Source: Glycomyces sp. YM15
Lineage (GTDB): Bacteria > Actinomycetota > Actinomycetes > Mycobacteriales > Micromonosporaceae
NCBI RefSeq assembly: GCF_016918015.1
Contig: NZ_JAERMK010000013.1
Coordinates: 26,516-90,515, forward strand
Reading direction: 5' to 3'
DNA length: 64,000 nt
How positions within the stretch are numbered: position 1 is the stretch's first letter; every line of letters begins with the position of its first letter. The notes below the pieces were generated by a model. That model saw only the letters and a program-made list of their open reading frames with translations. It searched no databases and was not told where the DNA came from. Below are positions 48,107-56,925 of this stretch, one piece after another. The position numbers and the translations under genes were made by a program.

Positions 48107-48960
48107 GCCGGCTCCCTTCGGACCGTGCCCTCGATGAGCCCGTAAGGCAGGTCCCCGGCCTGGAAGACCACTCCGGGGTTGTCGAGGCCGAACCGTTCGA
48201 GGTCGAACAGGTAGTGGTGCCGGTTCGGCAGCGACAGCCGGACCTCGGTGATCTCGGGGACCGCTTTCAGTATGCGCTCGCCTACGGCGTGGAGGGTCTG
48301 TTGCAGCGAGAGCGAGTACGTGTCCGCGAACGCGGTGAGGAGCGCCCCGCGCGCCTTGGTGAACGCATGGTCGTAGCCGGCGCTGTCGAAGGTCGCGTCG
48401 TCGGGGTCTTCGGCCTGGTAGTCCCAGGTCGCGGTGACGGCGGTGGCGAGGATGCGGTCGTCGGTCTCGGGCAGGGTGGTGTACTCGTCGGCGAGGAAGC
48501 CGGTGAACTCGGAGTCGGTGGTGTTGAGCAGCAGCAGGTCCCGCACCCCGGAGGCGGTGCGCGCGGCCCGGCCGTCGTAGACGGTCTCGGTGGTGCGCCG
48601 TTCGCCGCCGTCGCCGCGGGTGAAGGAGTGGTCGCCGATGCGCGTCCACGCGTGCTCCTCGATCCGGACGCGCGCGGTGGTGATGGACGGGGTGGCGTCG
48701 ACGAAGTGGCGGGCGAGCCGTTCGGCGAAGGTCTCGATCGCGCCGATGCCGTCCCTCGCGAACGCGTACACGGTGTTCTTCTGCGTGTCCGTGGGCAGGA
48801 CGCCGGTGTTGTCGCCGGTGTAGTGGGTGGCGTCGAGGTCGCCCGAGAGCGCGGTGTGCACGGTGAGGTCGCGCAGTTCGTGGCGGGCGGATTCGCGTCC
48901 GACGCGGACGAGCCGGACACCGGATTTGCCGTAGCTGTTGGGGCCCATGGTGAATCGCAT
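48103..48960 (-). CDS. pucL: Factor-independent urate oxidase
   Basis: 285-aa cofactor-free uricase converting urate to 5-hydroxyisourate. Signatures: SYGKSGVRLVRV near the start, GVLPTDTQKNTVYA with the catalytic Thr, and LPNRHHYLFDLERFGL near the C terminus. Two nt separate it from the HIU hydrolase gene, which handles its unstable product. No peroxisome-type tail is expected in bacteria. Confidence 0.95.
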   Translation of the reverse strand: MRFTMGPNSYGKSGVRLVRVGRESARHELRDLTVHTALSGDLDATHYTGDNTGVLPTDTQKNTVYAFARDGIGAIETFAERLARHFVDATPSITTARVRIEEHAWTRIGDHSFTRGDGGERRTTETVYDGRAARTASGVRDLLLLNTTDSEFTGFLADEYTTLPETDDRILATAVTATWDYQAEDPDDATFDSAGYDHAFTKARGALLTAFADTYSLSLQQTLHAVGERILKAVPEITEVRLSLPNRHHYLFDLERFGLDNPGVVFQAGDLPYGLIEGTVRREPA

Positions 48961-48962
48961 GG

Positions 48963-49292
48963 CTAGCTCCCCCGGTACGTGGAGTAGGCGAAGGGGCTCA
49001 GCAGCAGCGGCACGTGGCTGTGGCCCGGGGCGGCGGTGAAGCTGATGTCGACCTCCGGGTAGAACGTGGCGGTCCCGCGGGCCGCGAACCAGGCGCCGGT
49101 GTCGAACCGGAGCCGGTGCGGGCCGGGCGTGGTGGTCCAGCCCGCGACGCGCCCGTCGGCGTCCGTGGGGGCCGAGGCGACCGGGGTGAGCGCATCGGCT
49201 TCCTGTTTGAGGAGGGTGACGAGGACGCCTTCGGCGGGGCGGCCCGCCGCGGCGTCGAGGACGTGGGAGGAGACGGTGCACGGATCGCTCAC
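48963..49292 (-). CDS. uraH: 5-hydroxyisourate hydrolase
   Basis: 109-aa transthyretin-like enzyme. Catalytic His in SSHVLD, Arg in HRLRFDTG, His in HSHVPLLLSP, and the C-terminal YRGS signature are all present. The GTG start overlaps the OHCU decarboxylase stop by 4 nt. It makes OHCU for the next enzyme. Confidence 0.95.
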   Translation of the reverse strand: MSDPCTVSSHVLDAAAGRPAEGVLVTLLKQEADALTPVASAPTDADGRVAGWTTTPGPHRLRFDTGAWFAARGTATFYPEVDISFTAAPGHSHVPLLLSPFAYSTYRGS

Positions 49293-49783
49293 GGCCGCAC
49301 CGCCTTCTCGAGTCGCAGCGCCACGATCTTGCGCAGTTCCGCGACCGCTTCCCGGTGCTCGTCCGCGTCGGTGTTCCCAAGGCGGCGCTTGGCTTCGGCG
49401 AGGATCTCCTCGCCCGTGAGGCCGGTCGCGCAGATGAGGAAGACCCGGCCGAAGCGCCGCTCGTACGCGGCGTTCACCTCGGCGAGCTCGGCCCGCACCG
49501 CTTCGTCGGCGGTCAGCGCGCGTGACTGCTCGCCGCGCGACCACCGGTCCTCGCCGGCGGGTCTGGGTTTGCCGATGGGCGCGTGGGCGGCGTGCGCGAC
49601 GGCGATTTCGGCCTCGTCGAGCTCGTCGAAGCCCGCGAGCGCGGCGGCCCGCAGTGCGGCGACCGTGCCGTACGGGCGGCCCGACACGAGCTTCTCGGCC
49701 CATGCGCGGGAGGCGCAGCAGGCCGTGAGCGCTTCGACCGCTTCCCATGCGTCAGCGGTGTTGAACGCTCCGAGAGTCCACAT
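49289..49783 (-). CDS. uraD: OHCU decarboxylase
   Basis: 164 aa. It decarboxylates 2-oxo-4-hydroxy-4-carboxy-5-ureidoimidazoline stereospecifically to S-allantoin. The active-site His lies in AAHAPIG (usually AHPRIG), Glu in RGEQS, and EVNAAYERRFGRVFLICATG is the conserved C-terminal core. AGGAGG precedes the ATG at 49783. It is the first gene of the minus-strand purine operon, and the promoter should lie between it and pucR. Confidence 0.92.
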   Translation of the reverse strand: MWTLGAFNTADAWEAVEALTACCASRAWAEKLVSGRPYGTVAALRAAALAGFDELDEAEIAVAHAAHAPIGKPRPAGEDRWSRGEQSRALTADEAVRAELAEVNAAYERRFGRVFLICATGLTGEEILAEAKRRLGNTDADEHREAVAELRKIVALRLEKAVRP

Positions 49784-50026
49784 CGGCGCCTCCTGTCCAT
49801 GCCTCAAAGACGGTTCGTTCCCCTCACCGTCGCACGACGAAGCCGTGTGCGGTAAGTGAAGCCGAAACCCGAGGCCGGGGGCTTCGTCCTGCGCTATGAA
49901 AGCTTGGTTTCCCCGCCGTTAAATGCTGGAGGATCGTCCAAAGACCGCAGTCGGGCGGCGCTATGGTGGACAGGCCTACCGCGTCCCGACGCGCCTGTGA
50001 AGGCCTGGACCCCTGGGGGCCACACC
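49784..50026. promoter_or_regulatory. Divergent control region of the purine operon and pucR
   Basis: 243 bp between divergent genes. A short palindrome GGATCGTCC lies near the centre, and A/T-richer segments (AAAGCTTGG, GTTAAATG) stand out. TATGGT near 49964 could be the -10 for pucR. No firm -35 was found on either strand. Confidence 0.4.
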
Positions 50027-51544
50027 ATGCGACTCCGTTCACTGCTGCAGATGCCCGACCTGGGTCTGACCCTGGTCTCGGGCCGCCGCCATCTCGACCG
50101 CGAGATCCGGTGGGTGGTGCCGACCGACATGCACGACCCGCGCCGGTACCTGACGGGCGGCGAGCTGGTGCTCACCGGGCTGATGTGGCGCCGGGCCGAG
50201 ACCGACTCGGACACATACGTGCGCAACCTGATCGCGGCCGGGGTGACGGCGCTCGGCGCGGGCGACCACCCCGAGTTCCATTCGGTGCCGGTGGATCTGG
50301 TGGACGCGTGCGCGCGCCACGACCTGCCGCTGTTCGCCGTCGACGCGGCGGTGGCGTTCGCGGAGATCACCGAGCGGATCGTGCAGCGGCTCTCGGTGGG
50401 CCGTTCGGGGGACCTCGCGTCACTGCTGGACCGGCACCGGCGGCTGATCGCGGCCGACGGGATCGGGCAGATCCTCGAACTGATCCGGGCCGAACTGGGC
50501 ATGGAATGCCTGGTGCTGTCGCCGACGGGACGCGCGCTGCGCGGCGGGCTCGAACTCGGCGAGACCGAGCGGGCGGCCGTGGTCGCCAGGGCGCACGCGG
50601 CGGAGCGGCTGCCGCAGAAGGTGACCCTGGACCGGCACCGCGCCTACTCGGTGTTCGGCATCGGCTCCACACTCCACACCGGACGGTTCCTGGTCATCGA
50701 CGACGACCACACGCGGTGGCCGCCGGAGCGGCGGCTCGTCGCCGAGCAGCTCGCGGCCCTGCTCATGCTCGAACTCGACGACCCCGCGGTGCGGCCCGCA
50801 CCGCACGTCGAACTCGTCACCGCCCTGCGGGAGGGCCGCGTCGACGAGCACCTCATGCGCTCGGCGGGCCTGCCGTCCGGAGGGAGCGTCACCGTCATCG
50901 CGGCCGTCGGCGAGCCCGCCGCGCTGCGGGAGGTCGTGGTCGCCGAGGCCGTCGCGGCGCAGGAAGGACTGGAGGCGCCCGTCGCCGCCTGGGCCAGCCA
51001 CGGCGACGAGACGATCGCTGTCCTCGCGGGCCCGGCCGGCACCGCCGAGGAGCGGCCGCGGCTCCTGGAGTGGGCCCGGCACTGCGCGAAGGTCATGTCA
51101 GGGCTCGGCGCGAACGGTGCCGTGAGCGTCGGCCTCGCCGACCCCGTGCGCTCCCCCGCCGGCCTGTGCGGCGCGCTCGAGCAGGCCCGGCACACGGCCG
51201 CGCTCGCGCAGCCGCGACCCGGCGGCGTCGACGTCGCCGAACCCGACCACCTCGTCTCGCACCGGATGCTCCTGGCGGCCGTCCCCGCCGACGTCAGCCG
51301 GGCCTTCCGCACCCGCGTGCTCGACCCGCTCCTCGAATACGACGCCCGCCACCGCTCCGACCTGCTGCCGACCCTGCGGCGCTTCCTCGAATGCGACGGC
51401 TCCTGGCGCCAATGCGCCGCGAGCCTCCACCTGCACGTCAACACCGTCCGGTACCGGATGCGCCGCGTCGAAGAGCTCACCGGCCGCGACCTGCGCAACC
51501 CCCTCGACCGGATGGACCTCGCCCTCGCGGTGAGCCTGGAGTGA
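50027..51544 (+). CDS. pucR: PucR-family transcriptional regulator
   Basis: 505 aa. The N-terminal PucR domain begins RLRSLLQMPDLGLTLVSG; the C-terminal helix-turn-helix lies in LRRFLECDGSWRQCAASLHLHVNTVRYRMRRVEELTG, the signature of this family. PucR proteins control purine catabolism, usually sensing an intermediate such as allantoin. The ATG at 50027 aligns with the family start and has GGGGG upstream; the frame is open further back but without homology. Divergent from the purine operon, which it almost certainly regulates. Confidence 0.9.
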   Translation: MRLRSLLQMPDLGLTLVSGRRHLDREIRWVVPTDMHDPRRYLTGGELVLTGLMWRRAETDSDTYVRNLIAAGVTALGAGDHPEFHSVPVDLVDACARHDLPLFAVDAAVAFAEITERIVQRLSVGRSGDLASLLDRHRRLIAADGIGQILELIRAELGMECLVLSPTGRALRGGLELGETERAAVVARAHAAERLPQKVTLDRHRAYSVFGIGSTLHTGRFLVIDDDHTRWPPERRLVAEQLAALLMLELDDPAVRPAPHVELVTALREGRVDEHLMRSAGLPSGGSVTVIAAVGEPAALREVVVAEAVAAQEGLEAPVAAWASHGDETIAVLAGPAGTAEERPRLLEWARHCAKVMSGLGANGAVSVGLADPVRSPAGLCGALEQARHTAALAQPRPGGVDVAEPDHLVSHRMLLAAVPADVSRAFRTRVLDPLLEYDARHRSDLLPTLRRFLECDGSWRQCAASLHLHVNTVRYRMRRVEELTGRDLRNPLDRMDLALAVSLE

Positions 51545-51545
51545 A

Positions 51546-51568
51546 CATGGTCCCGAAGGGGGACCATG
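51546..51568 (+). other. Hairpin between pucR and mocA
   Basis: CATGGTCCC and GGGACCATG form a perfect 9-bp stem on a 5-nt loop, starting 2 nt after the pucR stop and ending 14 nt before the mocA start. It could end some pucR transcripts or shield an upstream start codon; the mocA Shine-Dalgarno (AAGGGGGG) lies just after it. Confidence 0.5.
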
Positions 51569-51582
51569 GAAGGGGGGAACAC

Positions 51583-52191
51583 ATGAAGAACACCGCGGGG
51601 CTAGTGCTCGCCGCGGGCGCCGGAAGGCGCTTCGGCGGACCGAAGGCCCTGGCCGAGTTCGACGGCCGCAGCCTGCTCGACCGGGCCGTCGCGACCCTGC
51701 ACGCGGGCGGGTGCCGCCAGGTGCTCGCCGTGCTCGGCGCCGGCGCGGAGCAGGCGCTCGCCGCCGCCACCGAGGCGTTCACGCCCGTGCTGAACCGGCG
51801 GTGGGGGCAGGGGCTCTCGACGTCGCTCAAGGCCGGGCTCGCGGCCGTCCCGGAACGGTACGACGGGGTCGTCGTGACGCTCGTCGATCAGCCGCGCATC
51901 CTGCCCGAAGCGGTCCGGCGCGTCATCGCCGCCGCCGAAGAGGGCGCGGGCATCGCCGTCGCCGTCTACGCGGGGCGGCGCGGCCACCCGATGTACTTCG
52001 CGCGCGAGCATCTCGACGCGATCGCCGCCGGGGCCGTGGGCGACCGGGGCGCGCGGGACTTCCTGGCCGCGAACCCCGCACTCGTGCGGGAGGTCGCATG
52101 CCCGGGCGACCCGATCGACGTCGACACGCAGGCGGACCTGGAGGCGCTCACACGCCCCACCTCGCCACCGAAACTGGTGGGCCGCAGCTGA
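51583..52191 (+). CDS. mocA: MocA/MobA-like molybdenum cofactor nucleotidyltransferase
   Basis: 202 aa. LVLAAGAGRRFGGPKALAEF is the NTP-binding signature of MobA/MocA-type enzymes, followed by VTLVDQPRILPEAV with the metal-binding Asp and RRGHPMYFAREH. Such enzymes add CMP or GMP to molybdopterin; beside xanthine dehydrogenase and XdhC the MocA (CTP) role is most likely. The start at 51583 was chosen because AAGGGGGG precedes it; earlier in-frame codons run through the hairpin. Probably co-transcribed with pucR. Confidence 0.88.
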   Translation: MKNTAGLVLAAGAGRRFGGPKALAEFDGRSLLDRAVATLHAGGCRQVLAVLGAGAEQALAAATEAFTPVLNRRWGQGLSTSLKAGLAAVPERYDGVVVTLVDQPRILPEAVRRVIAAAEEGAGIAVAVYAGRRGHPMYFAREHLDAIAAGAVGDRGARDFLAANPALVREVACPGDPIDVDTQADLEALTRPTSPPKLVGRS

Positions 52192-52207
52192 TCCCGCACC
52201 CAAGACC

Positions 52208-52239
52208 CCGCGCCGCTGCCAACGTCGTCAGCGGTGCGG
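52208..52239. terminator. Bidirectional terminator between mocA and ndk
   Basis: CCGCGCCGCT pairs with AGCGGTGCGG (one wobble) between the convergent stops. Confidence 0.55.
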
Positions 52240-52244
52240 TCACC

Positions 52245-52652
52245 CTAGGAGGCGAACCAGAGGTCGATCTCGCGCTTCGCCGACTCCTCCGAGTCGGAGG
52301 CGTGGATGAGGTTCTGCTGGTTCGACACGGACAGGTCGCCGCGGATCGTCCCCGGCTCGGCCTTGCGCCCGTCCGTGGCGCCGGCGAGCCTGCGCACCAC
52401 CGGGATCGCCTCGTCCCCCGAGACCACCAGGCTCACCAGCGGCCCGGAGGTCATGAACGTCTTCAGCCCCTCGTAGTACTCGCGGCCCACGTGCTCGGCG
52501 TAGTGCGCGTCCGAGAGCGCCCCGTCCATCGTCCGCAGCCGCAGCTGCTCGACGCGCAGCCCCTTGCGCTCCAAGCGGGACAGGACCTCGCCGATGAGCC
52601 CGCGCCGGACGGCGTCGGGTTTGATCAGGACGAGCGTGCGCTGTTCGGCCAC
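52245..52652 (-). CDS. ndk: Nucleoside diphosphate kinase
   Basis: 135 aa. Transfers phosphate from ATP to NDPs through a phospho-His in NLIHASDSEESAKREI (about residue 115). LVLIKPDAVRRGLIGEVLSRLE is the conserved N terminus. GTG start with GAGGAG upstream. In many actinobacteria ndk lies next to folC and DUF4233; here those genes are 10 kb away, so the locus has been split. Confidence 0.96.
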   Translation of the reverse strand: MAEQRTLVLIKPDAVRRGLIGEVLSRLERKGLRVEQLRLRTMDGALSDAHYAEHVGREYYEGLKTFMTSGPLVSLVVSGDEAIPVVRRLAGATDGRKAEPGTIRGDLSVSNQQNLIHASDSEESAKREIDLWFAS

Positions 52653-52705
52653 GGGAGGACTCCTCGAAAGTGTCGGTCGGATTCTGGCTGCCATCGTAAG
52701 GGATG

Positions 52706-52734
52706 TTGTGTCCGTTGCCTCACCCACGTACGAT
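52706..52734 (+). promoter_or_regulatory. Promoter of the VOC membrane-protein gene
   Basis: TTGTGT (52706-52711), a 17-nt spacer and TACGAT (52729-52734). Predicted start near 52741, about 40 nt before the ATG. A minus-strand -10-like TACGAT at 52693-52698 may serve ndk. Confidence 0.6.
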
Positions 52735-52779
52735 TCACGTTGCAACCCGGTTCTCCCAGTTGTGAATGAGGTGTCCCCC

Positions 52780-54381
52780 ATGGCACGTGGCAGCCAACCG
52801 CCGAGGCCGGCCCCCCGGCCATCGAAGGCACCCAGCAGGGGCGGCGCGAAAGGCGGGGCCGCCCGCGGAGGCGCGAAAGGCGGCGCCAAGGCCGGCGCGA
52901 AAGGCGGCGCCCCGAAGAAGGCCGCCCAGGGCGCCCGCAAGGCCGCGCCCGGCAAGGCCATGCCCCGCACCGGAGGACGCCAGCCGGCGGGCCGGGGCGC
53001 GACGGCCGAGCAGCTGCGCCAGCAGCGGCTCATGCTCGACCAGCAGCGCCGCTCGCGCGAAGCGCGCTGGTGGGCGATCAACCAGCACGCCATGAAGGAC
53101 CTCCACTCCCGGCAGCACCACTCGGCCGGGAGCGAGGCGATCGGCACGACCCTCAACGGCGACAGGCGGATGCGGTGGCGCACCTCCCACGCGGTCGGCG
53201 CGATCACTTTACTGATCCTCTCCTGCTTCCTCGCTTCCATGGCGATCGGCGCCCAGAGCATCGGCATCGCCATCACCGCGTTCGCCTGCTTCGCCGGGTG
53301 CATCGCGTTCGTGACCGTCGAGCATTCGGCGCGCCGCTTCCCGCAGCCCGTCCCGGCCCCGCCGCTCATCGGGCAGCACCGGCTCGAGGACCTCATCGTC
53401 GAGGACGACCCGCCGCGCCCCGCCGCAGCGAAGGAACCAGCGTCGAACTCGCTCGACGACCTGTTCGAACCCGCCCCGCGACCTGAGACGACGCCCGCGG
53501 CGGCCCCGCCGAAGGGCGCGGAGGCCAAGGCCGCGGAGTCGGCGCGAACGCCGGAGCCGCCGGCCGTCGTGATCGTGGAACCCGTTGCGGCCGAACCGGA
53601 CCCGAGCGTCGCAGCCGCTGCGCCGCCCGGGCGGACGCTCATCGCCGAGCCGATCGACGCCGAACTCATCGACGACGAGGACGACGAGCCCGCGCCGCCG
53701 GCACCGGTCGCCGAATCCGCGCCGCCGCCGAACGACGCACCGGCCGGGAGCCCCCTGCCGGGCGCGCCGCCGCGAAGCACCCCGGCCGCAGGGGCGTTCA
53801 CCCTCCCCAGCGACCAGATCGGCGGCGACGCCACCGGCGCCGCCGCCGTGCCGCCCCCCGCCGACCCTGCCTCGCCGCGGGGCCCGATCGCCGAGGCCGT
53901 CACGAAGCTCAAGAGCCCGTCGCCGCCGAGGCAGCGCACCTCCGGCGAAGGCAACACCGCCGCCCACGACCTCGCCGAACTGCTCCTCTCCGAGCAGCGG
54001 CTCGGCGGCACCGACGTCACGGACGTGGCCGCGACCCTGATCGTCGCCGACCTCCAGCGATCGGTCGAGTTCTACACGGACGCCTTGGGACTCCAAGTCG
54101 CCGACCGCACCGAAGAGGCCGCCATCCTCGACGCCGGATTCGGCAAGATCCTCCTGTGGGAACGGCCCGACGCGCCGCCCGGCGAGACCGGCGTCATGCA
54201 CCTGACCTTCGAGGTCGGCGACATCGACGCCACGTTCGCCGAGATGAACCAGGCCGGCGTCGAGTTCCTGCACCTGCCGCGCACCGCACTGCTCGGCCAG
54301 AACTACGAGATGCGGGCCGCCGCCTTCCGCGACCCCGACGGCCACGGCCTGGCCATCACCGAGCACCGGGAGCGCGACTAG
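52780..54381 (+). CDS. Membrane protein with basic tail and C-terminal VOC domain
   Basis: 533 aa, not recognised as a whole. Order: basic low-complexity tail (about residues 15-75) with repeats such as GGAKGGAKAGAKGG; a helical segment AEQLRQQRLMLDQQRRSREARWW; two membrane helices (about 145-165 and 168-188); a Pro/Ala/Glu linker of about 210 residues with an acidic LIDDEDDE; then a VOC/glyoxalase-like domain (about 410-533: TLIVADLQRSVEFYTDALGL ... MHLTFEVGDIDATFAEM ... FRDPDGHGLAITEH). GAGGTG precedes the ATG. Both ends should face the cytoplasm. The gene lies 41 nt before the SCO2521-like gene, in the same direction. Confidence 0.8.
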   Translation: MARGSQPPRPAPRPSKAPSRGGAKGGAARGGAKGGAKAGAKGGAPKKAAQGARKAAPGKAMPRTGGRQPAGRGATAEQLRQQRLMLDQQRRSREARWWAINQHAMKDLHSRQHHSAGSEAIGTTLNGDRRMRWRTSHAVGAITLLILSCFLASMAIGAQSIGIAITAFACFAGCIAFVTVEHSARRFPQPVPAPPLIGQHRLEDLIVEDDPPRPAAAKEPASNSLDDLFEPAPRPETTPAAAPPKGAEAKAAESARTPEPPAVVIVEPVAAEPDPSVAAAAPPGRTLIAEPIDAELIDDEDDEPAPPAPVAESAPPPNDAPAGSPLPGAPPRSTPAAGAFTLPSDQIGGDATGAAAVPPPADPASPRGPIAEAVTKLKSPSPPRQRTSGEGNTAAHDLAELLLSEQRLGGTDVTDVAATLIVADLQRSVEFYTDALGLQVADRTEEAAILDAGFGKILLWERPDAPPGETGVMHLTFEVGDIDATFAEMNQAGVEFLHLPRTALLGQNYEMRAAAFRDPDGHGLAITEHRERD

Positions 54382-54422
54382 GAAACCGCCGCTCTCTGAA
54401 CCAGTGAACGGAGCGAACGCCC

Positions 54423-55442
54423 ATGCTCATCGTCGGCGAGATCCACACCGCGCTGCTGCCGCACTCGCGCCCCCTCACGCCCGAGGAGGCCCGCGCCGCC
54501 CTGTCACTGGCCGTCGGCGAGTCCGTCGTCCAATGGGCGAGGCCCGTCCCGCACACCGCCTCGCCGACCCTCCTGCACGGCATCGACTGCCGACTCCCCT
54601 TGGGCCCCAAGCCCGACAGCCACCACGCCGACGAGGACGACCGCAACGGGTCGCTGCGCGCCGTCGGCTCCGTCGCGTCGCGGGCGGTCCTCACCGGCGG
54701 GCAGCTCCTCCAGGGATCGGCCTGGGCCTCAGTGTCCCTGTCGCAGCACCCGCGCCGGATGCCGTGGTCGTACTACCTCGCGAAACCCGGCACGCTCGAG
54801 ACCATCGGGAAGTTCGACGCCCACCGCCTCGCCGAGGGCTACCTCGTCGCCGAGCAGCGAGCCGACCGCGCGAAACTGCTCGACACCGCCGCCGTCGCCC
54901 GCCACTCCATCCACGACGTGCTCGCCCGCCCCATGTTCGACCAGCGCCCGCCCATCAAGACCGGCTCCACCCGGCTGCGCTGGGCCGCGGTCACCGACCC
55001 CGACAGAGGCGCCATGGTCGCTTTCCGCCTGGCGGGCAACAACCGGCGGCGTCTGCGCATGGTCACCGGCCCGGTCGAGGCCGAGGAGGTGGCGGCCGCC
55101 GCCGAAGACCTCGCCGTCCACGACTGGCTGCTCACCGCCGTCGCCGCGAGGATCGCGCTCGCCAAGATCGGCGAGGACTCAAGGCACACGCTGCGCACGC
55201 TGCGGCCCGTCGTCGACCACCTCCTGCACCTGTGGGCGGCCGGTGCGCGCACCTCCCCCGACCTCGCGTTTCTTTGGGACGCATTGGAACGTCGTCCCGG
55301 TCTCACCCGGCAGTGGACCACGATGACCGAGCGCGTGCGCTCCCAGATCGACTACGGCGCAGCGGACCTCGCCGCGCAGATCCTCGACCTGATGGAGCAG
55401 CGGCAGCGCCAGGGCGGTGGCTCAGGCGGCGCCTACCGCTGA
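54423..55442 (+). CDS. SCO2521-family protein
   Basis: 339 aa. The opening MLIVGEIHTALLPHSRPLT, the segment SRAVLTGGQLLQGSAWA and PWSYYLAKPGTLETIG match what I recall of Streptomyces SCO2521. No known catalytic motif or membrane segment is visible. In Streptomyces the family sits with SCO2522-2524; here those three genes lie 1.7 kb away on the opposite strand. GGAG is 9-10 nt before the ATG. It may be co-transcribed with the VOC membrane protein. Function unknown. Confidence 0.75.
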   Translation: MLIVGEIHTALLPHSRPLTPEEARAALSLAVGESVVQWARPVPHTASPTLLHGIDCRLPLGPKPDSHHADEDDRNGSLRAVGSVASRAVLTGGQLLQGSAWASVSLSQHPRRMPWSYYLAKPGTLETIGKFDAHRLAEGYLVAEQRADRAKLLDTAAVARHSIHDVLARPMFDQRPPIKTGSTRLRWAAVTDPDRGAMVAFRLAGNNRRRLRMVTGPVEAEEVAAAAEDLAVHDWLLTAVAARIALAKIGEDSRHTLRTLRPVVDHLLHLWAAGARTSPDLAFLWDALERRPGLTRQWTTMTERVRSQIDYGAADLAAQILDLMEQRQRQGGGSGGAYR

Positions 55443-55479
55443 GAGAGCCCTTGGTCCCGATCTGGTGCATCGGGTCGGT

Positions 55480-55507
55480 CGAGCGAGTCTCATCCGAGGC
55501 TCGCTCG
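55480..55507 (+). terminator. Terminator after the SCO2521-like gene
   Basis: CGAGCGAG pairs with CTCGCTCG and the stem continues past one mismatch (CTC/GAG) to a 4-nt loop, followed by TCTTGCT, 37 nt after the stop. Confidence 0.7.
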
Positions 55508-56485
55508 TCTTGCTAGGTATGACGAGCGCGAACGGGCCGCTTACCTCGGCGCTGGCCTACCTCCCACACGACTTCCCGCCCTGACAGAGGGTCTACCGGT
55601 GCGGAGTGGGTTGCGCTCAAACCTGGCAGCGACGAAAAGGCGCGTGGCGGGGTGAGGCAGGCTGCCGGAGCTCGGGTCAGATGGGCGGGCAGGGCGGGCG
55701 GTGACACGCCCGAGCGCGGGGAGCGGCAGCCCAGTCTGCTTGTAGCCCAGTCAGTTCGGATCGGAACATGAGGAGGTTCTCCACCTGTGGGTGATGACAG
55801 TCGGGGGCTGCATGAGGGACAATTGAGGTACGTACAGGGACAGGAAACTGGTACAGGTGTCGGGGTAGGTGTAAGCAGACTACGACAAGCCTCTGGCCGA
55901 TCCGACAAACCGACTTGTTTCGAGGCGACGACCCCGCAAGCCAGGGTGCTCCTCCACTGGAGGCGTCCGATCTCACCCCCGTGCCATCGCCCGCAGCTGT
56001 CCGCGCCCCCGATGGGCCGTGACTGGGTGGACGATCCTAGTTGGGATCACCCCAACCAGAAGGCAGCGCCCCACACGGGGGCACCTGCGATTCGAGCACG
56101 ACCCGCCAGCGTGAGGGGCGAAGCCAGACCGAGCATTACAGGACTCGGCCCGGGCAGCACCAGCACGTCCATGGCGAGCACCACCCCGTCCCGGCAGCGC
56201 CGCGCCCGCAAGCCCGCGCGACTGCAGGACGGATCCCGAGGAACGGCAAGCGATCCTCGGGAGGCGAACCCGCCACCGGCATCCACCCGGAAGACCACCG
56301 GGAGGCCGCACCACTGCCTCAGGGACGGCAGGCAATAGCGCCCGTCCCCGGCAGGAACGGCGCGCGGCCAGGTGAAAGCTGAAGGGCCGGAACCAAGCCG
56401 AAGCAAGGTCAGCAGGGCCAGCGAGGGAAGCAAGTAGAGCAGCGGGAAGGAGGCGACCAGGCGCATGAGGACCACGACCATGCAC

Positions 56486-56530
56486 ATGAGCACGAGCACG
56501 AGCACGACCATGCTCACGAGCACGATCATG
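56486..56530. repeat. Short AGCACG-type tandem repeats
   Basis: Repeated hexamer-like units (ATGAGC, ACGAGC, ACGACC, ACGATC) run for about 45 bp. On the minus strand they translate to a misleading hydrophobic Val/Leu run; the repeat explains it without a gene. Confidence 0.5.
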
Positions 56531-56690
56531 TCCGGGCCGATCCCGTCGACCGGCGACTCCCTCGTCGCCGACCACCCGATCGCTGCGACGTCGGGCCGGA
56601 CTCGGCGAGTTCGGCCGATGGCAACGATCGGCCCGTGTCCCGAATCCCGCCTCAATGACGGCAACACATCCGAATCTCGCCACCTCGCAG

Positions 56691-56925
56691 TCGCTGATCG
56701 CTTTGACCGCGACCGACAGCCAGCCCTCAAGGCGGCATCGCACCCCAGACCTCATCCTCGCCGTTCGGTCGCTGATCGCTTTGACCGCGACCGGCAACCA
56801 GCCCGCACGGCGGCATCGCACCCCGGATCCCCTCCCCCGCCGTCTTGTCGCTGACTGCTTTGACCGCGACCGGCAACCAACCCTCACGACAGATCGCACC
56901 CCGGATTCACTCCCGCTGCCATCGC
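56691..56925. repeat. Three imperfect 78-79 bp direct repeats
   Basis: Units begin at 56691, 56769 and 56848, each opening TCGCTGA.. CTTTGACCGCGACCG followed by CA.CCA.CCC and ATCGCACCCC. The first period is 78 bp (a multiple of 3) and the second 79 bp, which would break any reading frame, so the array is probably non-coding. The third copy is the most diverged. Confidence 0.75.

Noticed and set aside
56691..56925. CRISPR array
   Set aside because: Only three imperfect copies of 78-79 bp with no distinct spacer-repeat alternation and no cas genes nearby.
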